From CAYNWT01 sp964450955 (GTDB lineage Bacteria; Planctomycetota; Planctomycetia; Planctomycetales; Planctomycetaceae), in the NCBI GenBank assembly GCA_964450955.1, contig CAYVFI010000012.1, positions 62,001 to 126,000 on the forward strand: a stretch of 64,000 nt of DNA. The letters are read 5' to 3'. Below the pieces are notes generated by a model. The model was not told the DNA's origin, made no database searches, and saw nothing but the letters and a program-made list of their open reading frames with translations. This document shows, piece after piece, positions 16,625-26,087 of the stretch. The stretch's first letter is position 1, and every line of letters starts with the position of its first letter. The position numbers and the translations under genes were made by a program.

Positions 16625-19597
16625 ATGCTTCCTGTTCCTGTTCGGAAACATTCTCTCTGCGCTGTCTTGCTGTTTAGCCTCTGTTGCAGCGGATTGGTCC
16701 ATGCCCAGGACCTGCGGGACAAGTACGGCACACGCTCACTGGCCGCTGCCAGATCGCTGGACCAGGGGATTCGGCTCTCTCAACAACGAAAAGCCAAGGA
16801 CGCACTGAAGCAGCTTGAAGCAGCAATCGAAGCAGACGGCGACCTGCAGCTGGCACACTACTGGAAGGCCCTCACTCTGAATGACCTTGGTCGAGTAGAC
16901 GAAGGGCTGCAGGCTTTTAAAGAACTGATTGAACTGGGCGAGCGAACCGAAGTCAGTTCCGTGGTCGTAGATGGCTGCATCAATCTCGCGCTGACCTACG
17001 CGAGGCTGGAAGAGGAAAAGGAGGCGGCGCACTGGTTCACAAAGGCTTTGTTGCTGGACCCAACAGATCGCTTTCAGTTCCACTGGAAAGCCTACCGCAA
17101 CATGGCCATCAGTCTGAACATCCGGCGGGACTACGACTCAGCCGCCATGTGCGCGTTGCTTGGTGTGCTGGCAAATCCGCGGCGCGTTGAGTTCCGGATG
17201 GCGATGGATTTTCTGGAACGCAGTAAGCACGACAACGAAGTTGTCAAAGTCCTGCATTTTGCCGGCGAAGATCCTCAACCGTCGCGGCGACTGGATGCGG
17301 CACCTATCCGAAAGCTGGACAACGTAGCCGGACTACCAACCGCAGTCACAGACCTGCAGGTCGATCCTTACAGCGGAACCGTCGTGGCGATCAGCGCGGG
17401 GCGTTCGACGTGGGCTTCCATCACAAGCGGTGAGGGCGACCCACGAGTTGCATCACATGAAGCACCGGGGAAGATTACCAGCGCCACGCTTGTTGGAGGT
17501 TCGCTTTTTGTATGCGTGAGCTCGCCGGCGAGACTCGTAGAACTCAATCCGGCAACCGGCGACACGGTGAAGTCCTGGAACCTGCCCGCGACCCCCTCTT
17601 CGATTGCGGTTGTTCCGCTGCAGGAGGTCGCGTTCTTCCCGCAACGTGGCCAACTCCGCCGCATCGATCTTCGAACTAGCCAGGTAACCGACACGGAATA
17701 TTTCAGCGACGGCGTTGCCAGCGATCCACTTCAGCGATTTTGCTACAGCTATATCCGAGACGAAGGCGAGTCAGGCCAGGTCATTGTCAATGGCCGACCA
17801 ATCCGCTTCACCGTCCGCGACCGTTGGACGCAAACTACTCTCGGTAAGTACGCGGTTGCCGAGCGACGTTTAATGTTTGCCGCTATGCGAGTCAACGCGT
17901 CGTCCAATGGCCGCAAGTTGCACGTGTCACCGGATGGGCACTGGGTCGCATCTGTAGGCAGAGGTGGGTGGAGGCCAACCAGCCAGCAAACCGCCTCAGG
18001 ATACGGCGTAGCTTTTTTCTCCTCACGTGACCTGGCAGACTTGCAGGGTTTCTACAAAACGGACGCGTATCCGCTGGGTGTCGCCGTTAATCCGGCCACC
18101 GGACAGGTTGTGACGGTTCGCGAGAAAGACGCGAAGATCCACCATCTGTCCAAAGCCAACAAAGAAAACGTGCTGTCTGGATCCTTCAAAGGACCGGCGG
18201 CATGGAGCCCCGACGGCAAGTATCTGTATCTGGCAACGAAACAGGAACTAACCGTCTGGGAGAACCCTTTATCAGCGCCCGAACAACAACTCGCATCCGC
18301 ATGGATCGCCGACCTGCAAAATCGCACAGCAAAGGTAAAGGAATCCAAAGACCGTGACGTGGCAGTCACCGCCGTCGAAGGTTTCGACAAATTCGAACTG
18401 AAGAACAATCGTCGCGAGGTTAGCGACATGCTTAAAACAGCGCTCGCCACGACCGATGGCGCGAAACCGCTAAACTGGCTGAAGTTCGAAGAGTACCAGG
18501 CGTCACCCGACCAAACAAACTTTTTCATCAAGACGTTTCGCGAAATTTCGGCTGGACAAAACCTTGGAATCCTGACGTACCGCCTGAAGAAAATGGAGAA
18601 GAAAGAACCCGACCATCCGGGCTTCGACTTCCTGCTGGGAATGTCAACTTTCACCAATGGACAGCTGCCCGAATGCATCCAGCATCATTTGAAAGCGATT
18701 CAAACTGACCAGGGCAAAACGAACATTACCATCGAATCGTTACGATGCCTGGCCCACACGCACAGGCGGCAGAACAAGCCGATGATCGCTGCCTATTGCA
18801 TGGCCAGTGTGCTGCGATTGGATGCTTCTAACCCACTCTGGCTCCGCGAAGCCAAACCATTCTTCAAAGCTGTTGGAATGGAAACTGAAGCGAAACCAAT
18901 TCTCGAAGGGAACCAGGTAGCGGTCGCTGGAGGCTCAACGATGGGCGGTGAACTGCTGGCCGGAATCACACTGCCGCAGCTGCAGAGCCCACGATCGAAC
19001 CGAAAACTAAACGGCCGAGGGCTCTTCCTGAAGGCTTCACCAAGTACGGTGCTAATCAAGACGGACGCCGGGTCCGGGTCCGGAGTGTGCGTTGGGCGCC
19101 GCGGCTTTATCGTGACGAATCAGCATGTGGTTGAAGGAGCACGAGGAACCGTAGAGGTCTATCCGTTTGCGGTTCAGTCAGGTCGAACCAAAAAGCTAGC
19201 CGCCATCAGCGCGAGGGTGGTCTATGCGTCTGCACTGCAGGACATTGCAATTCTAAAACTGGAAAAGTCTCCATCGTCACTGGTCCCACTGGAGGTTGCA
19301 ACACGCAGTCCGGGGTCTGGCGAACGCATTTACGCTGTGGGAAGTCCGGGATTGGGTCAGCGGATTCTGGAGCAGAGCATTTCCGAAGGCATCGTTTCTT
19401 CGGCGGCGCGGAAGTTGGATGGTCAGACCTTTATCCAGCACACCGCAGCCGTGAACCCGGGCAACAGCGGTGGACCGTTGTTGAATTCAATGGGGCACGT
19501 CGTTGGTGTCGTCACTCTGAAGGCCGGTTTGGAAAACGTCAGCTTCGCGGTTCCGGCAGAAACGTTGCGGGAGATCTTTGAATCAGTCCGAAAGTGA
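16625..19597 (+). CDS. Exported TPR / WD-like propeller / trypsin-like serine protease fusion
   Basis: The 990-residue product has a Sec signal (CAVLLFSLCCSGLVHAQ). An N-terminal TPR block covers about residues 30-190. Next is a beta-propeller-like region with repeated 'SPDGHWVAS'/'SPDGKYLYLA' strands (about 220-560), then a second TPR-like helical region (about 620-770). The last 180 residues are an HtrA/DegP-type protease core with the full triad: His834 in TNQHVV, Asp873 in LQDIAILKL and Ser948 in NPGNSGGPL. No PDZ domain follows, so it is a degenerate or minimal HtrA-like protease on a large interaction scaffold. Likely periplasmic. It has no obvious operon partner and is convergent with the PVC heme protein. 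Confidence 0.85.
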   Translation: MLPVPVRKHSLCAVLLFSLCCSGLVHAQDLRDKYGTRSLAAARSLDQGIRLSQQRKAKDALKQLEAAIEADGDLQLAHYWKALTLNDLGRVDEGLQAFKELIELGERTEVSSVVVDGCINLALTYARLEEEKEAAHWFTKALLLDPTDRFQFHWKAYRNMAISLNIRRDYDSAAMCALLGVLANPRRVEFRMAMDFLERSKHDNEVVKVLHFAGEDPQPSRRLDAAPIRKLDNVAGLPTAVTDLQVDPYSGTVVAISAGRSTWASITSGEGDPRVASHEAPGKITSATLVGGSLFVCVSSPARLVELNPATGDTVKSWNLPATPSSIAVVPLQEVAFFPQRGQLRRIDLRTSQVTDTEYFSDGVASDPLQRFCYSYIRDEGESGQVIVNGRPIRFTVRDRWTQTTLGKYAVAERRLMFAAMRVNASSNGRKLHVSPDGHWVASVGRGGWRPTSQQTASGYGVAFFSSRDLADLQGFYKTDAYPLGVAVNPATGQVVTVREKDAKIHHLSKANKENVLSGSFKGPAAWSPDGKYLYLATKQELTVWENPLSAPEQQLASAWIADLQNRTAKVKESKDRDVAVTAVEGFDKFELKNNRREVSDMLKTALATTDGAKPLNWLKFEEYQASPDQTNFFIKTFREISAGQNLGILTYRLKKMEKKEPDHPGFDFLLGMSTFTNGQLPECIQHHLKAIQTDQGKTNITIESLRCLAHTHRRQNKPMIAAYCMASVLRLDASNPLWLREAKPFFKAVGMETEAKPILEGNQVAVAGGSTMGGELLAGITLPQLQSPRSNRKLNGRGLFLKASPSTVLIKTDAGSGSGVCVGRRGFIVTNQHVVEGARGTVEVYPFAVQSGRTKKLAAISARVVYASALQDIAILKLEKSPSSLVPLEVATRSPGSGERIYAVGSPGLGQRILEQSISEGIVSSAARKLDGQTFIQHTAAVNPGNSGGPLLNSMGHVVGVVTLKAGLENVSFAVPAETLREIFESVRK

Positions 19598-19629
19598 AAC
19601 AACCCGTCAGCTGCATGGCCGGCACAGAT

Positions 19630-22209
19630 TTAGTTACGTCCGCGTTCCAGGAACGCCAACAGGTCACGTAGTTCGCCAATGGTCATGGTGTGAACCAGGC
19701 CGCCAGGCATCAGCGATGTGGTGAGGTCGGTTCGTGATTCAATCTCTATCCATGGAAACGACTGCTCCCGTCCAACAGAGTCGCGGTAGTACTCGCGACT
19801 GGTCCGACCACCTTTCCTGAGCATGATGCCGGTAAATGTCTTGCCGCTGGAGAGCGTGATAGTCTGAGCGTGAAACTGCGGATCGACATCTCGGTTCGGT
19901 TCAAGAATCGCCCGCAGGATGCGCCGGCGATCACCACTGGAAGCCACCGCCGTCAGGTCCGGCCCCACAACATTGCCACGCCCTCGATGCCGATGGCAAT
20001 TCGCACACAACGCGACCTTCGAATGATAAAAGATGCGACGACCCACATCGGCGTCACCTGGCGGGCCACTATCCAGCAAGCGTAACCACGCGTCCGTGTC
20101 TGCCACGTCTGGTCGCCCATCCTGCAACGACCCGCCCGACACGATCGCGCCCAGCAACTCTTCGTGTTCCGCGCGAACCGCGCCACCCGCGTTCCTCAAC
20201 TCTGCCACAACATCGTCCTTGAGTAACGAGAACCGCAGCGACCGCAACGCCTCGGCCCGAACCTGGTGGACCTCATCAGTCGCAAGCTTCAACAGAATCG
20301 ACTCGAACTTCTTTGCCGACAACGCCAGAGCCGCCACCGCTTCGGTTCGAACAGTCACCGACTGCCGCGAGTCACTCGCGATCGCGGACAATGTCTCGTC
20401 GAACCCCCCACCACCGCGTGCAGCGATTGTGCGAATCGTCTCCACAATCAGTGGCTCGCTTTTCCCCGCCAACAACTTACGCAGCAGCCCCGCATCCAGC
20501 CCCTTCTGTTTTGGCACCAGCAACCGCAGCGCGAAGGCTTTTATTTCGTCGGGGGTCTTGTCTGACCGCACAGTCTTTAGCAACAACGCCGCATCCGTGA
20601 CACCAGCCTCCGGATTTCCTCGCAACGTGTTATGAGCCGCAAGGCAGGCTTCGAATAGCTCAAAACTGATGTTCGGATCGCCCAGCATGCGTTCGACCTG
20701 GCCAGCAAACTGTTTCATATTTCGATCCGTCAACCAGCGGACCGCTTCGAACCGAACAGCCGCGGCCGAATCATCCAGCCCCGCCTGAATCCACTTTGCA
20801 TCGTCCGCCGCGGCCCGCTTTCTTGCCAACATCAATGTCACGCGGTCTGCCACCGAGTGCTCCTGCAATCCGGCTACGGACCACTTCAACGCCGTACGGC
20901 TAAGCCCCTGAACCGCCGCGTCCGCCAGGTGGGCGTCATCACCGGCAGCCAGCTTGAGTAGCCGTCTGGTCGCAAAACCAGAAACGTCTCCCGACCGCAG
21001 TTGACGCGCCAGTGCCGTCGCTTCATTGAGCGGCTGTAGTGTTCGAGACTTCCACCAATCCGCCTTTTCCGAATCGATTTCAACCTTCCACACCCGGCCA
21101 CGATTGTGCAGCTTATAAGTGCCCCACACCCAATCCGCCATGTAAAACGTGGTCTCGTCAGCCTTCGCGATACACGTCGGCCGAAACAACTCCGGCGCAC
21201 GAACCAAAGGAACGCGGGTCGAACGAAAGCTGGCTCCCGACCGTTCCAAATCGTAATAGTCGAACCGATTGTCAGACCACGAACCAATCAACAACCCGCC
21301 ACCCAGCGAAACCGCCCCGCAGGGAGCTTCAGCCACGGAATTGAGCATCGGTAAAGTGCCGCGCAGTTCTCCGTTCCAGCCCACAAACGGATGGAACGCC
21401 GCACCCCCGTATCGCCGCTGATAACCAAAGTCCCCGCCATCCACGACATGCAGTAGTCGGCACGGAGGCCGCGAGCCTGGATCGTTCTCGGCCGCAAACA
21501 TCTCGCCATCTTCACGAACACAAACACCAAACGGATTCCAAAACCCAACCGCAGTCCGAACCAGGTTCTTCCCGTCACTGGAACACCGAAAGATCCCGCC
21601 CTCGCCTGTGCCGCGAATAATCACGCCGTCGGTCCCCGTTAGCGTCCACGCCTTCGAAAAATTCTCACCCAGCGAAAAAACTAACTGCCCATTGACGTGC
21701 CAGGTCAACCCGGCAAGACCGTTGTGCGGATAGTCTGCTTCCGTATCCAAAACCGCGATCGTCTGCTCAACATCGCCGACTCCATCACCGTCTGAATCCC
21801 GCACCCGAAGAATGCGATCTCGTTCGGCCAGATAAACCCAGCCATCAGACCCAAGTTCCAGGTCCATCGTCGCATGGGTGTTCGCATAGAAAACCGTTCT
21901 GCGTTTGTCCGGATGCAGAACCACAACTTCGTCGTGTTCAGGACCAGCATAGTCGTCCGGCCGAAAGTGGGTGTGGTTCGACACAACCCAAACACGCCCT
22001 GCATCATCCACATCAATACCGGTAGGCGTCACAACATCCGGCTGTTCTGCCACGACCGAAAGCCGAACACCAGGAACCAGGTATTCCAACACCGGTCGGA
22101 ATTCATCGCGTTCCGGCTTGCCCTGCGCAGCCAGAATCGCGGAAGAGAAACATAACCACACGGCCATCGTTTCGGTAAGCGTTCGTATCAGGTGCTGCAT
22201 GCCGGTCAA
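19630..22209 (-). CDS. PVC-type heme-binding CxxCH protein (propeller, HEAT-like repeats, cytochrome c)
   Basis: The 859-residue protein has a signal peptide. An N-terminal membrane-bound-dehydrogenase-like propeller (PTGIDVDDAGRVWVVSNHTHF, about 60-390) resembles sugar/glucose dehydrogenase beta-propellers. A helical HEAT-like region follows (about 400-700), and then a C-terminal cytochrome c domain with the single heme site CANCH (Cys735-His739). The end (TLSSGKTFTGIMLRKGG ... LRDLLAFLE) matches the PVC-type CxxCH family that is expanded in planctomycetes. It probably acts as a periplasmic electron-transferring dehydrogenase on an unknown, perhaps sugar-derived, substrate. An internal ATG three codons in (22200) is an equally good start. 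Not in an operon. Confidence 0.87.
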   Translation of the reverse strand: MTGMQHLIRTLTETMAVWLCFSSAILAAQGKPERDEFRPVLEYLVPGVRLSVVAEQPDVVTPTGIDVDDAGRVWVVSNHTHFRPDDYAGPEHDEVVVLHPDKRRTVFYANTHATMDLELGSDGWVYLAERDRILRVRDSDGDGVGDVEQTIAVLDTEADYPHNGLAGLTWHVNGQLVFSLGENFSKAWTLTGTDGVIIRGTGEGGIFRCSSDGKNLVRTAVGFWNPFGVCVREDGEMFAAENDPGSRPPCRLLHVVDGGDFGYQRRYGGAAFHPFVGWNGELRGTLPMLNSVAEAPCGAVSLGGGLLIGSWSDNRFDYYDLERSGASFRSTRVPLVRAPELFRPTCIAKADETTFYMADWVWGTYKLHNRGRVWKVEIDSEKADWWKSRTLQPLNEATALARQLRSGDVSGFATRRLLKLAAGDDAHLADAAVQGLSRTALKWSVAGLQEHSVADRVTLMLARKRAAADDAKWIQAGLDDSAAAVRFEAVRWLTDRNMKQFAGQVERMLGDPNISFELFEACLAAHNTLRGNPEAGVTDAALLLKTVRSDKTPDEIKAFALRLLVPKQKGLDAGLLRKLLAGKSEPLIVETIRTIAARGGGGFDETLSAIASDSRQSVTVRTEAVAALALSAKKFESILLKLATDEVHQVRAEALRSLRFSLLKDDVVAELRNAGGAVRAEHEELLGAIVSGGSLQDGRPDVADTDAWLRLLDSGPPGDADVGRRIFYHSKVALCANCHRHRGRGNVVGPDLTAVASSGDRRRILRAILEPNRDVDPQFHAQTITLSSGKTFTGIMLRKGGRTSREYYRDSVGREQSFPWIEIESRTDLTTSLMPGGLVHTMTIGELRDLLAFLERGRN

Positions 22210-22779
22210 TCCAATTCAAACATTGTCGAACCTATGATACGCGAACGCCGTATCCCACAGCGACAACCAGACGACCTCGCATGCCGTCGCCGCAGTCGTG
22301 CCGAACGGGAAAAGCCTGACGATCTCAGCTTGATCGATTTTCAGCTTCTTCCCAAAACAAATGGCTGCGATGCCAAACGCGCGCTATGTTTTGGAATTAC
22401 TGCTCGACCGCCTTGAACGGCGCTGGTTGACCAGTCCTTCTGATCTGCTGCCTCAGCAGCGTTCCACAGTGGATTGAGAACACAAAGAATGGCTGCAGCG
22501 AATCAACCGACGTGCTTGACCACAACGGTGACGCAATTGTCTTGCTTATGGTTCGCTGTGCGCCGGCCGTGGGAAATCCAACGAAACTTGTGTTCAAAAT
22601 CACGTTCCAGGCAATTTTGGTCGAAGTTTTCGGTCATACCGAGGCAATTTGAACCCACAGACATTCGTTTGCCGAAAGTACTAGTACGCGTATAATTCGC
22701 AGTGTAGCCTCACGACTACGTCCTCCCTTTCGGCAACACACTCTCCCTCCCCGGCCGAACTAACCGACTCGCTCTCGCA
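22210..22779. other. Intergenic region upstream of the HlyD-type gene
   Basis: About 570 bp. Apart from the promoter with embedded palindrome at 22669-22696 I find nothing; short open frames here lack coding character. Confidence 0.4.
22669..22696 (+). promoter_or_regulatory. Sigma70-type promoter with a palindromic spacer
   Basis: -35 TTGCCG (22669-22674) and -10 TATAAT (22691-22696) are separated by 16 bp. The spacer contains the perfect 10-bp palindrome GTACTAGTAC (22678-22687), a possible operator. It lies 84 bp ahead of the HlyD-type gene. Confidence 0.6.
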
Positions 22780-24324
22780 ATGCCCGCTTTTTTATCACGC
22801 ATCTCCCGCGCTTTCCGTGTCCGAAAAGTTCACCTTGTCGGATCTGCGGTCGCTCTTGCGTTGGTGTTTATGTCGCTGGCGTGGGTTTCGAAGTCTGATT
22901 CGACGGCGTTCGCGCTGAATGGACTTGAGACAACACCCGCTGTTGTTGGCCCGATTCGAGCGTACGTTAGCGGCCGCGGGCAGTTGGATGCGTGGAAGTC
23001 GACGCAGCTCATCAGCAAATGCTACTGGGACACGCGCATTATCAAGTTGGTGCCGGAAGGAACGCTGGTTAAAAAGGGCGACGTCATCTGCGAACTCGAC
23101 GCAACAGAACCGCGAGAGTACGCCAAGACGCGGCAGATTCGACTGATCGGAATCAAGGCAGAACTCGCCACGGCCGAATTGCAAAGTCAGATGGTCAGAA
23201 TCGATAACCGCAGACGAACAATCACCGCGGCCCGGTTGCTGGAAGACGCAAAACTTGCTTTGGACGAGTATCGCGACGGCAACGAACCAATGACGCGCGC
23301 TGACCTGGACCGTAAAGTTAAGCTTGCCAAAGATCGACGGGAACAGGCGGTGTTCGAAAAGAACACGCTTGAAGAAATGTACCTGCGTGGAGCCGCAACT
23401 GGTTTTGAGGTCGATCAGCAAAACCTTGAGTCCTTCACTGCCGAGCGGGAGTGGCAGGAAGCGAATTCGCAGGCGACAATCCACGACCGGTATCAGGCTG
23501 GGCGAACTTTGTTCTCACTGAAAGGCGCACTTAGTGAAGCTGAGGCCGGTGTCGATGCCACGGCACTTAGAAACGCGTTAAGTCTGACTCAGGCTGAGTT
23601 CGCCAAACTGTCAGACGATCGCCGGTTCGCTCATTACACACGCTACCTTGGCTACGCTTTGAAAAGCATCGAGGGCTGCACGATTCGAGCGCCACACGAT
23701 GGACGCGTTCTGTATGCGAACAGCTGGCGCAAACGTAGCTACGGTCGGGCTGAGATTGAAGAAGGTGCGGAGGTTGATTTTCGGCAGGCGATCATCAACC
23801 TGCCCGACTACAGTCGGTTCGTTGTGAAAGCCTGGACCGATGCGGCTCAAATCAACAAGCTTGCCATTGGACAACCGGTTTCCGCCGTGGTCCCCGCTTT
23901 GGGCGAACGCGAATTGAAGGGAACCGTCGCTGAGATTGGTCGGTTCCCAACTGTCCTGGACAAGTATCGAAATCCCGGACCAAAGTACGCCGTGACCATC
24001 GACTTCGACGACGAAGAAAACAATCTGGATGGCCTGTCACCGCGTATGGATGCTGACGTCGAGATTCTGGTCATGGACCAGGACGACGTGTTGCAGGTTC
24101 CCATCGAGACGGTATTTTGGTCGGATGATGGAGCGAGAGTCGTTGTTTCAGACGGAATGACGCTGTCACGCCGCAAGGTGGAACTTGGAATCAGCAACGA
24201 CACCAACGTCGAGGTCGTAGACGGTTTGGACGAAGGCGAAGCACTTGTGCTGGACCCGCCTTACGAATTGCTTGAGCGCCTGGAACGCGAAGAATCACAG
24301 CGACGCGACGCGCTGGCACTGTAG
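22780..24324 (+). CDS. HlyD-family membrane fusion / efflux adaptor protein
   Basis: The 514-residue protein has one N-terminal membrane anchor (VHLVGSAVALALVFMSLAWV, about residues 18-37). A biotinyl-lipoyl half-motif comes first (ISKCYWDTRIIKLVPEGTLVKKGDVICELD), then a long helical coiled-coil hairpin (about 110-300). The returning lipoyl half follows (GCTIRAPHDGRVLYANSW), then beta-barrel and membrane-proximal domains (ILVMDQDDVLQVPIETVFW...VVVSDGMTLSRRKVELG). Family members bridge an inner-membrane ABC or MFS exporter to the outer membrane. No transporter partner is adjacent: the next genes are the transhydrogenase operon, 109 bp downstream with its own promoter. It is expressed from a good promoter with a possible operator. 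Confidence 0.88.
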   Translation: MPAFLSRISRAFRVRKVHLVGSAVALALVFMSLAWVSKSDSTAFALNGLETTPAVVGPIRAYVSGRGQLDAWKSTQLISKCYWDTRIIKLVPEGTLVKKGDVICELDATEPREYAKTRQIRLIGIKAELATAELQSQMVRIDNRRRTITAARLLEDAKLALDEYRDGNEPMTRADLDRKVKLAKDRREQAVFEKNTLEEMYLRGAATGFEVDQQNLESFTAEREWQEANSQATIHDRYQAGRTLFSLKGALSEAEAGVDATALRNALSLTQAEFAKLSDDRRFAHYTRYLGYALKSIEGCTIRAPHDGRVLYANSWRKRSYGRAEIEEGAEVDFRQAIINLPDYSRFVVKAWTDAAQINKLAIGQPVSAVVPALGERELKGTVAEIGRFPTVLDKYRNPGPKYAVTIDFDDEENNLDGLSPRMDADVEILVMDQDDVLQVPIETVFWSDDGARVVVSDGMTLSRRKVELGISNDTNVEVVDGLDEGEALVLDPPYELLERLEREESQRRDALAL

Positions 24325-24361
24325 TCGGGCCATTCTGCCGGAACACTGCAGCCCTGTAAGC

Positions 24362-24391
24362 CTGACGGTTTGTGGTTCCATCTGATAGAAT
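24362..24391 (+). promoter_or_regulatory. Candidate promoter of the pnt operon
   Basis: CTGACG (24362-24367) and TAGAAT (24386-24391) with an 18-bp spacer, 43 bp before the pntAA start. Confidence 0.4.
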
Positions 24392-24433
24392 ACGGCCAAC
24401 TTTCTCTTCCGATTTGATCGCTTGGTTGCACCG

Positions 24434-25669
24434 ATGTCAGAGACACAGCGGCTTGTTGTCGGGGTTCCGACAGAGACCAAAGAACACGAAACACGTGTTG
24501 CCATTTTCCCGGGTTCGGTAAGTCGGCTCGGTAAGCTTGGCTGCGACGTGCAGGTTCAGCGTGACGCGGGCGACCTGGCCGGGTTCCTGGCCGATAGCTA
24601 CACAAACGCGGGAGCCACACTCGCAGACCGTGACGCGCTGGTTAACGGGTCGGACATTCTGGTGGGTGTAAACCTGCCCTGGATCGGTGGCGGCGAAGAC
24701 TGTTCGGTTCTTAAAGAAGGACAGATCGTTGTTGGCTGTTGCGATCCGCTTTGGGAATCGGAAAAATTCAAGGCCGTCGCCGAACGCAACATTACGTGCT
24801 TCGCCCTGGAACTGCTGCCGCGCATCACGCGGGCTCAAAGCATGGACATTCTTTCGTCCATGGCCACATGCGCCGGGTACAAAGCCGTGCTGCTGGCGGC
24901 TCAGCATTCGAACCGCCTGTTTCCGATGCTCATGACGGCGGCGGGAACCGTGAAGCCGGCGAAGGTTCTGATTATTGGCGCGGGAGTGGCGGGGCTACAG
25001 GCCATCGCAACCGCCAAACGGCTGGGCGCGGTGGTGTCGGCGTATGACGTGCGCCCGGCGGTGAAGGAACAAGTCGAAAGCCTGGGCGGAAAATTCGTTG
25101 AACTGGATTTGAAGACGGCGGAATCAGAATCCAGTGGCGGCTACGCCAAAGAGATGGACGAAGAATTCTACAAGCGGCAGCGCGAGGAAATGGCGAAGCT
25201 GGTCGCCGACCAGGATGTTGTGATTACGACCGCCGCGATTCCCGGCAAGCAGTCGCCGCTGTTGGTGACCACGGAAATGGTAGAAGGCATGCAGCCTGGT
25301 TCCGTGATTGTCGATCTGGCAGCCGAACGCGGCGGTAATTGCGAACCAACGCTGTGCGATGCAGAAGTACGACACAACGGTGTGTTAATTCTGGGACCAT
25401 CGAATCTGCCCGCGACGGTTCCTCTGAATGCCAGCGAGATGTTCTCGCGAAACGTGACCAACTTCCTGGCCAGCATCGTCAAAGACGGGAAGATTGAAAT
25501 TGATCAAACGGACGAAGTAATCGCCGGCACGCTGGTGACTTACAAAGGCCAAATTGTCCATCCGCGCGTGCGAGCGTTGTTGGAGATGCCACCATTGGAA
25601 CCGCCGGAGCCTGAACCAGAGCCCGAGCCGGAACCAGAACAGGAGCGGAGGATTCCCCTTGCTGAATAA
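24434..25669 (+). CDS. pntAA: NAD(P) transhydrogenase subunit alpha part 1 (NAD(H)-binding)
   Basis: The hydrophilic dI subunit of the proton-translocating transhydrogenase, which couples hydride transfer from NADH to NADP+ to proton movement. It has 411 residues from the ATG at 24434; a TTG four codons earlier is less likely. Landmarks: VGVPTETKEHETRVA at the N-terminus, the RQD-loop (Arg133, Gln135, Asp138 in RAQSMD), Rossmann motif GAGVAGLQA (182-190), the AYDVRPAVKEQVESLG nucleotide loop, and the dimer/ligand segment near TAAIPGKQSPLLVT. The C-terminus carries an unusual Pro-Glu repeat (alternating PE, about residues 390-403), probably a flexible extended linker. It overlaps pntAB by 11 nt, so translation is coupled. 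Confidence 0.95.
   Translation: MSETQRLVVGVPTETKEHETRVAIFPGSVSRLGKLGCDVQVQRDAGDLAGFLADSYTNAGATLADRDALVNGSDILVGVNLPWIGGGEDCSVLKEGQIVVGCCDPLWESEKFKAVAERNITCFALELLPRITRAQSMDILSSMATCAGYKAVLLAAQHSNRLFPMLMTAAGTVKPAKVLIIGAGVAGLQAIATAKRLGAVVSAYDVRPAVKEQVESLGGKFVELDLKTAESESSGGYAKEMDEEFYKRQREEMAKLVADQDVVITTAAIPGKQSPLLVTTEMVEGMQPGSVIVDLAAERGGNCEPTLCDAEVRHNGVLILGPSNLPATVPLNASEMFSRNVTNFLASIVKDGKIEIDQTDEVIAGTLVTYKGQIVHPRVRALLEMPPLEPPEPEPEPEPEPEQERRIPLAE
25647..25651 (+). promoter_or_regulatory. Shine-Dalgarno GGAGG that fixes the pntAB start
   Basis: GGAGG inside the 3' end of pntAA is 7 nt before a TTG at 25659. This selects that TTG as the pntAB start over non-homologous upstream codons. Confidence 0.65.
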
Positions 25670-26036
25670 CCTGATATTACTGGCCCAAATCGGCCAGGAC
25701 ACAGCAAACAGTCTCGCCCCTGTCGGCGGTGAACCATCCGGAGAACCGGCCAGCGATCTGACCAAGCTGTTCCTGTACTTCACGGTCTTTGTGCTGGCGG
25801 TGTTTGTCGGCTTTGAGATTATCACCAAAGTTCCGCCGACGTTGCACACGCCGCTGATGTCGGGGTCGAACGCGATTTCCGGCATCACACTGATCGGCGC
25901 GATGGTGATGAGCGGTTCGGGTCAGGGTGGATTCGCGACATTCCTCGGCTTCCTGGCAATCGTGTTCGCAACCATGAACGTGGTCGGCGGGTTCCTTGTG
26001 ACTCATCGCATGCTTGAGATGTTTCAGAAAAAGTAA
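25659..26036 (+). CDS. pntAB: NAD(P) transhydrogenase subunit alpha part 2 (membrane)
   Basis: The small membrane subunit, about 125 residues from the TTG at 25659. A short N-terminal segment is followed by three or four hydrophobic helices: LTKLFLYFTVFVLAVFVGFEII, then AISGITLIGAMVMSG, then FATFLGFLAIVFATMNVVGGFLVTHRML, which is the characteristic PntAB ending. It forms the proton channel domain dII together with PntB. The start overlaps the pntAA stop by 11 nt and has a strong SD (25647-25651). A start further upstream would add a Cys/Arg-rich stretch that comes from reading pntAA out of frame. The split alpha subunit (AA + AB) is the arrangement known from Rhodospirillum and many non-enteric bacteria. 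Confidence 0.93.
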   Translation: MLNNLILLAQIGQDTANSLAPVGGEPSGEPASDLTKLFLYFTVFVLAVFVGFEIITKVPPTLHTPLMSGSNAISGITLIGAMVMSGSGQGGFATFLGFLAIVFATMNVVGGFLVTHRMLEMFQKK

Positions 26037-26087
26037 CGGCACCGATTTCTTCTGCACCCTGCGTCCCGCACCACGGATGAGCATCTG

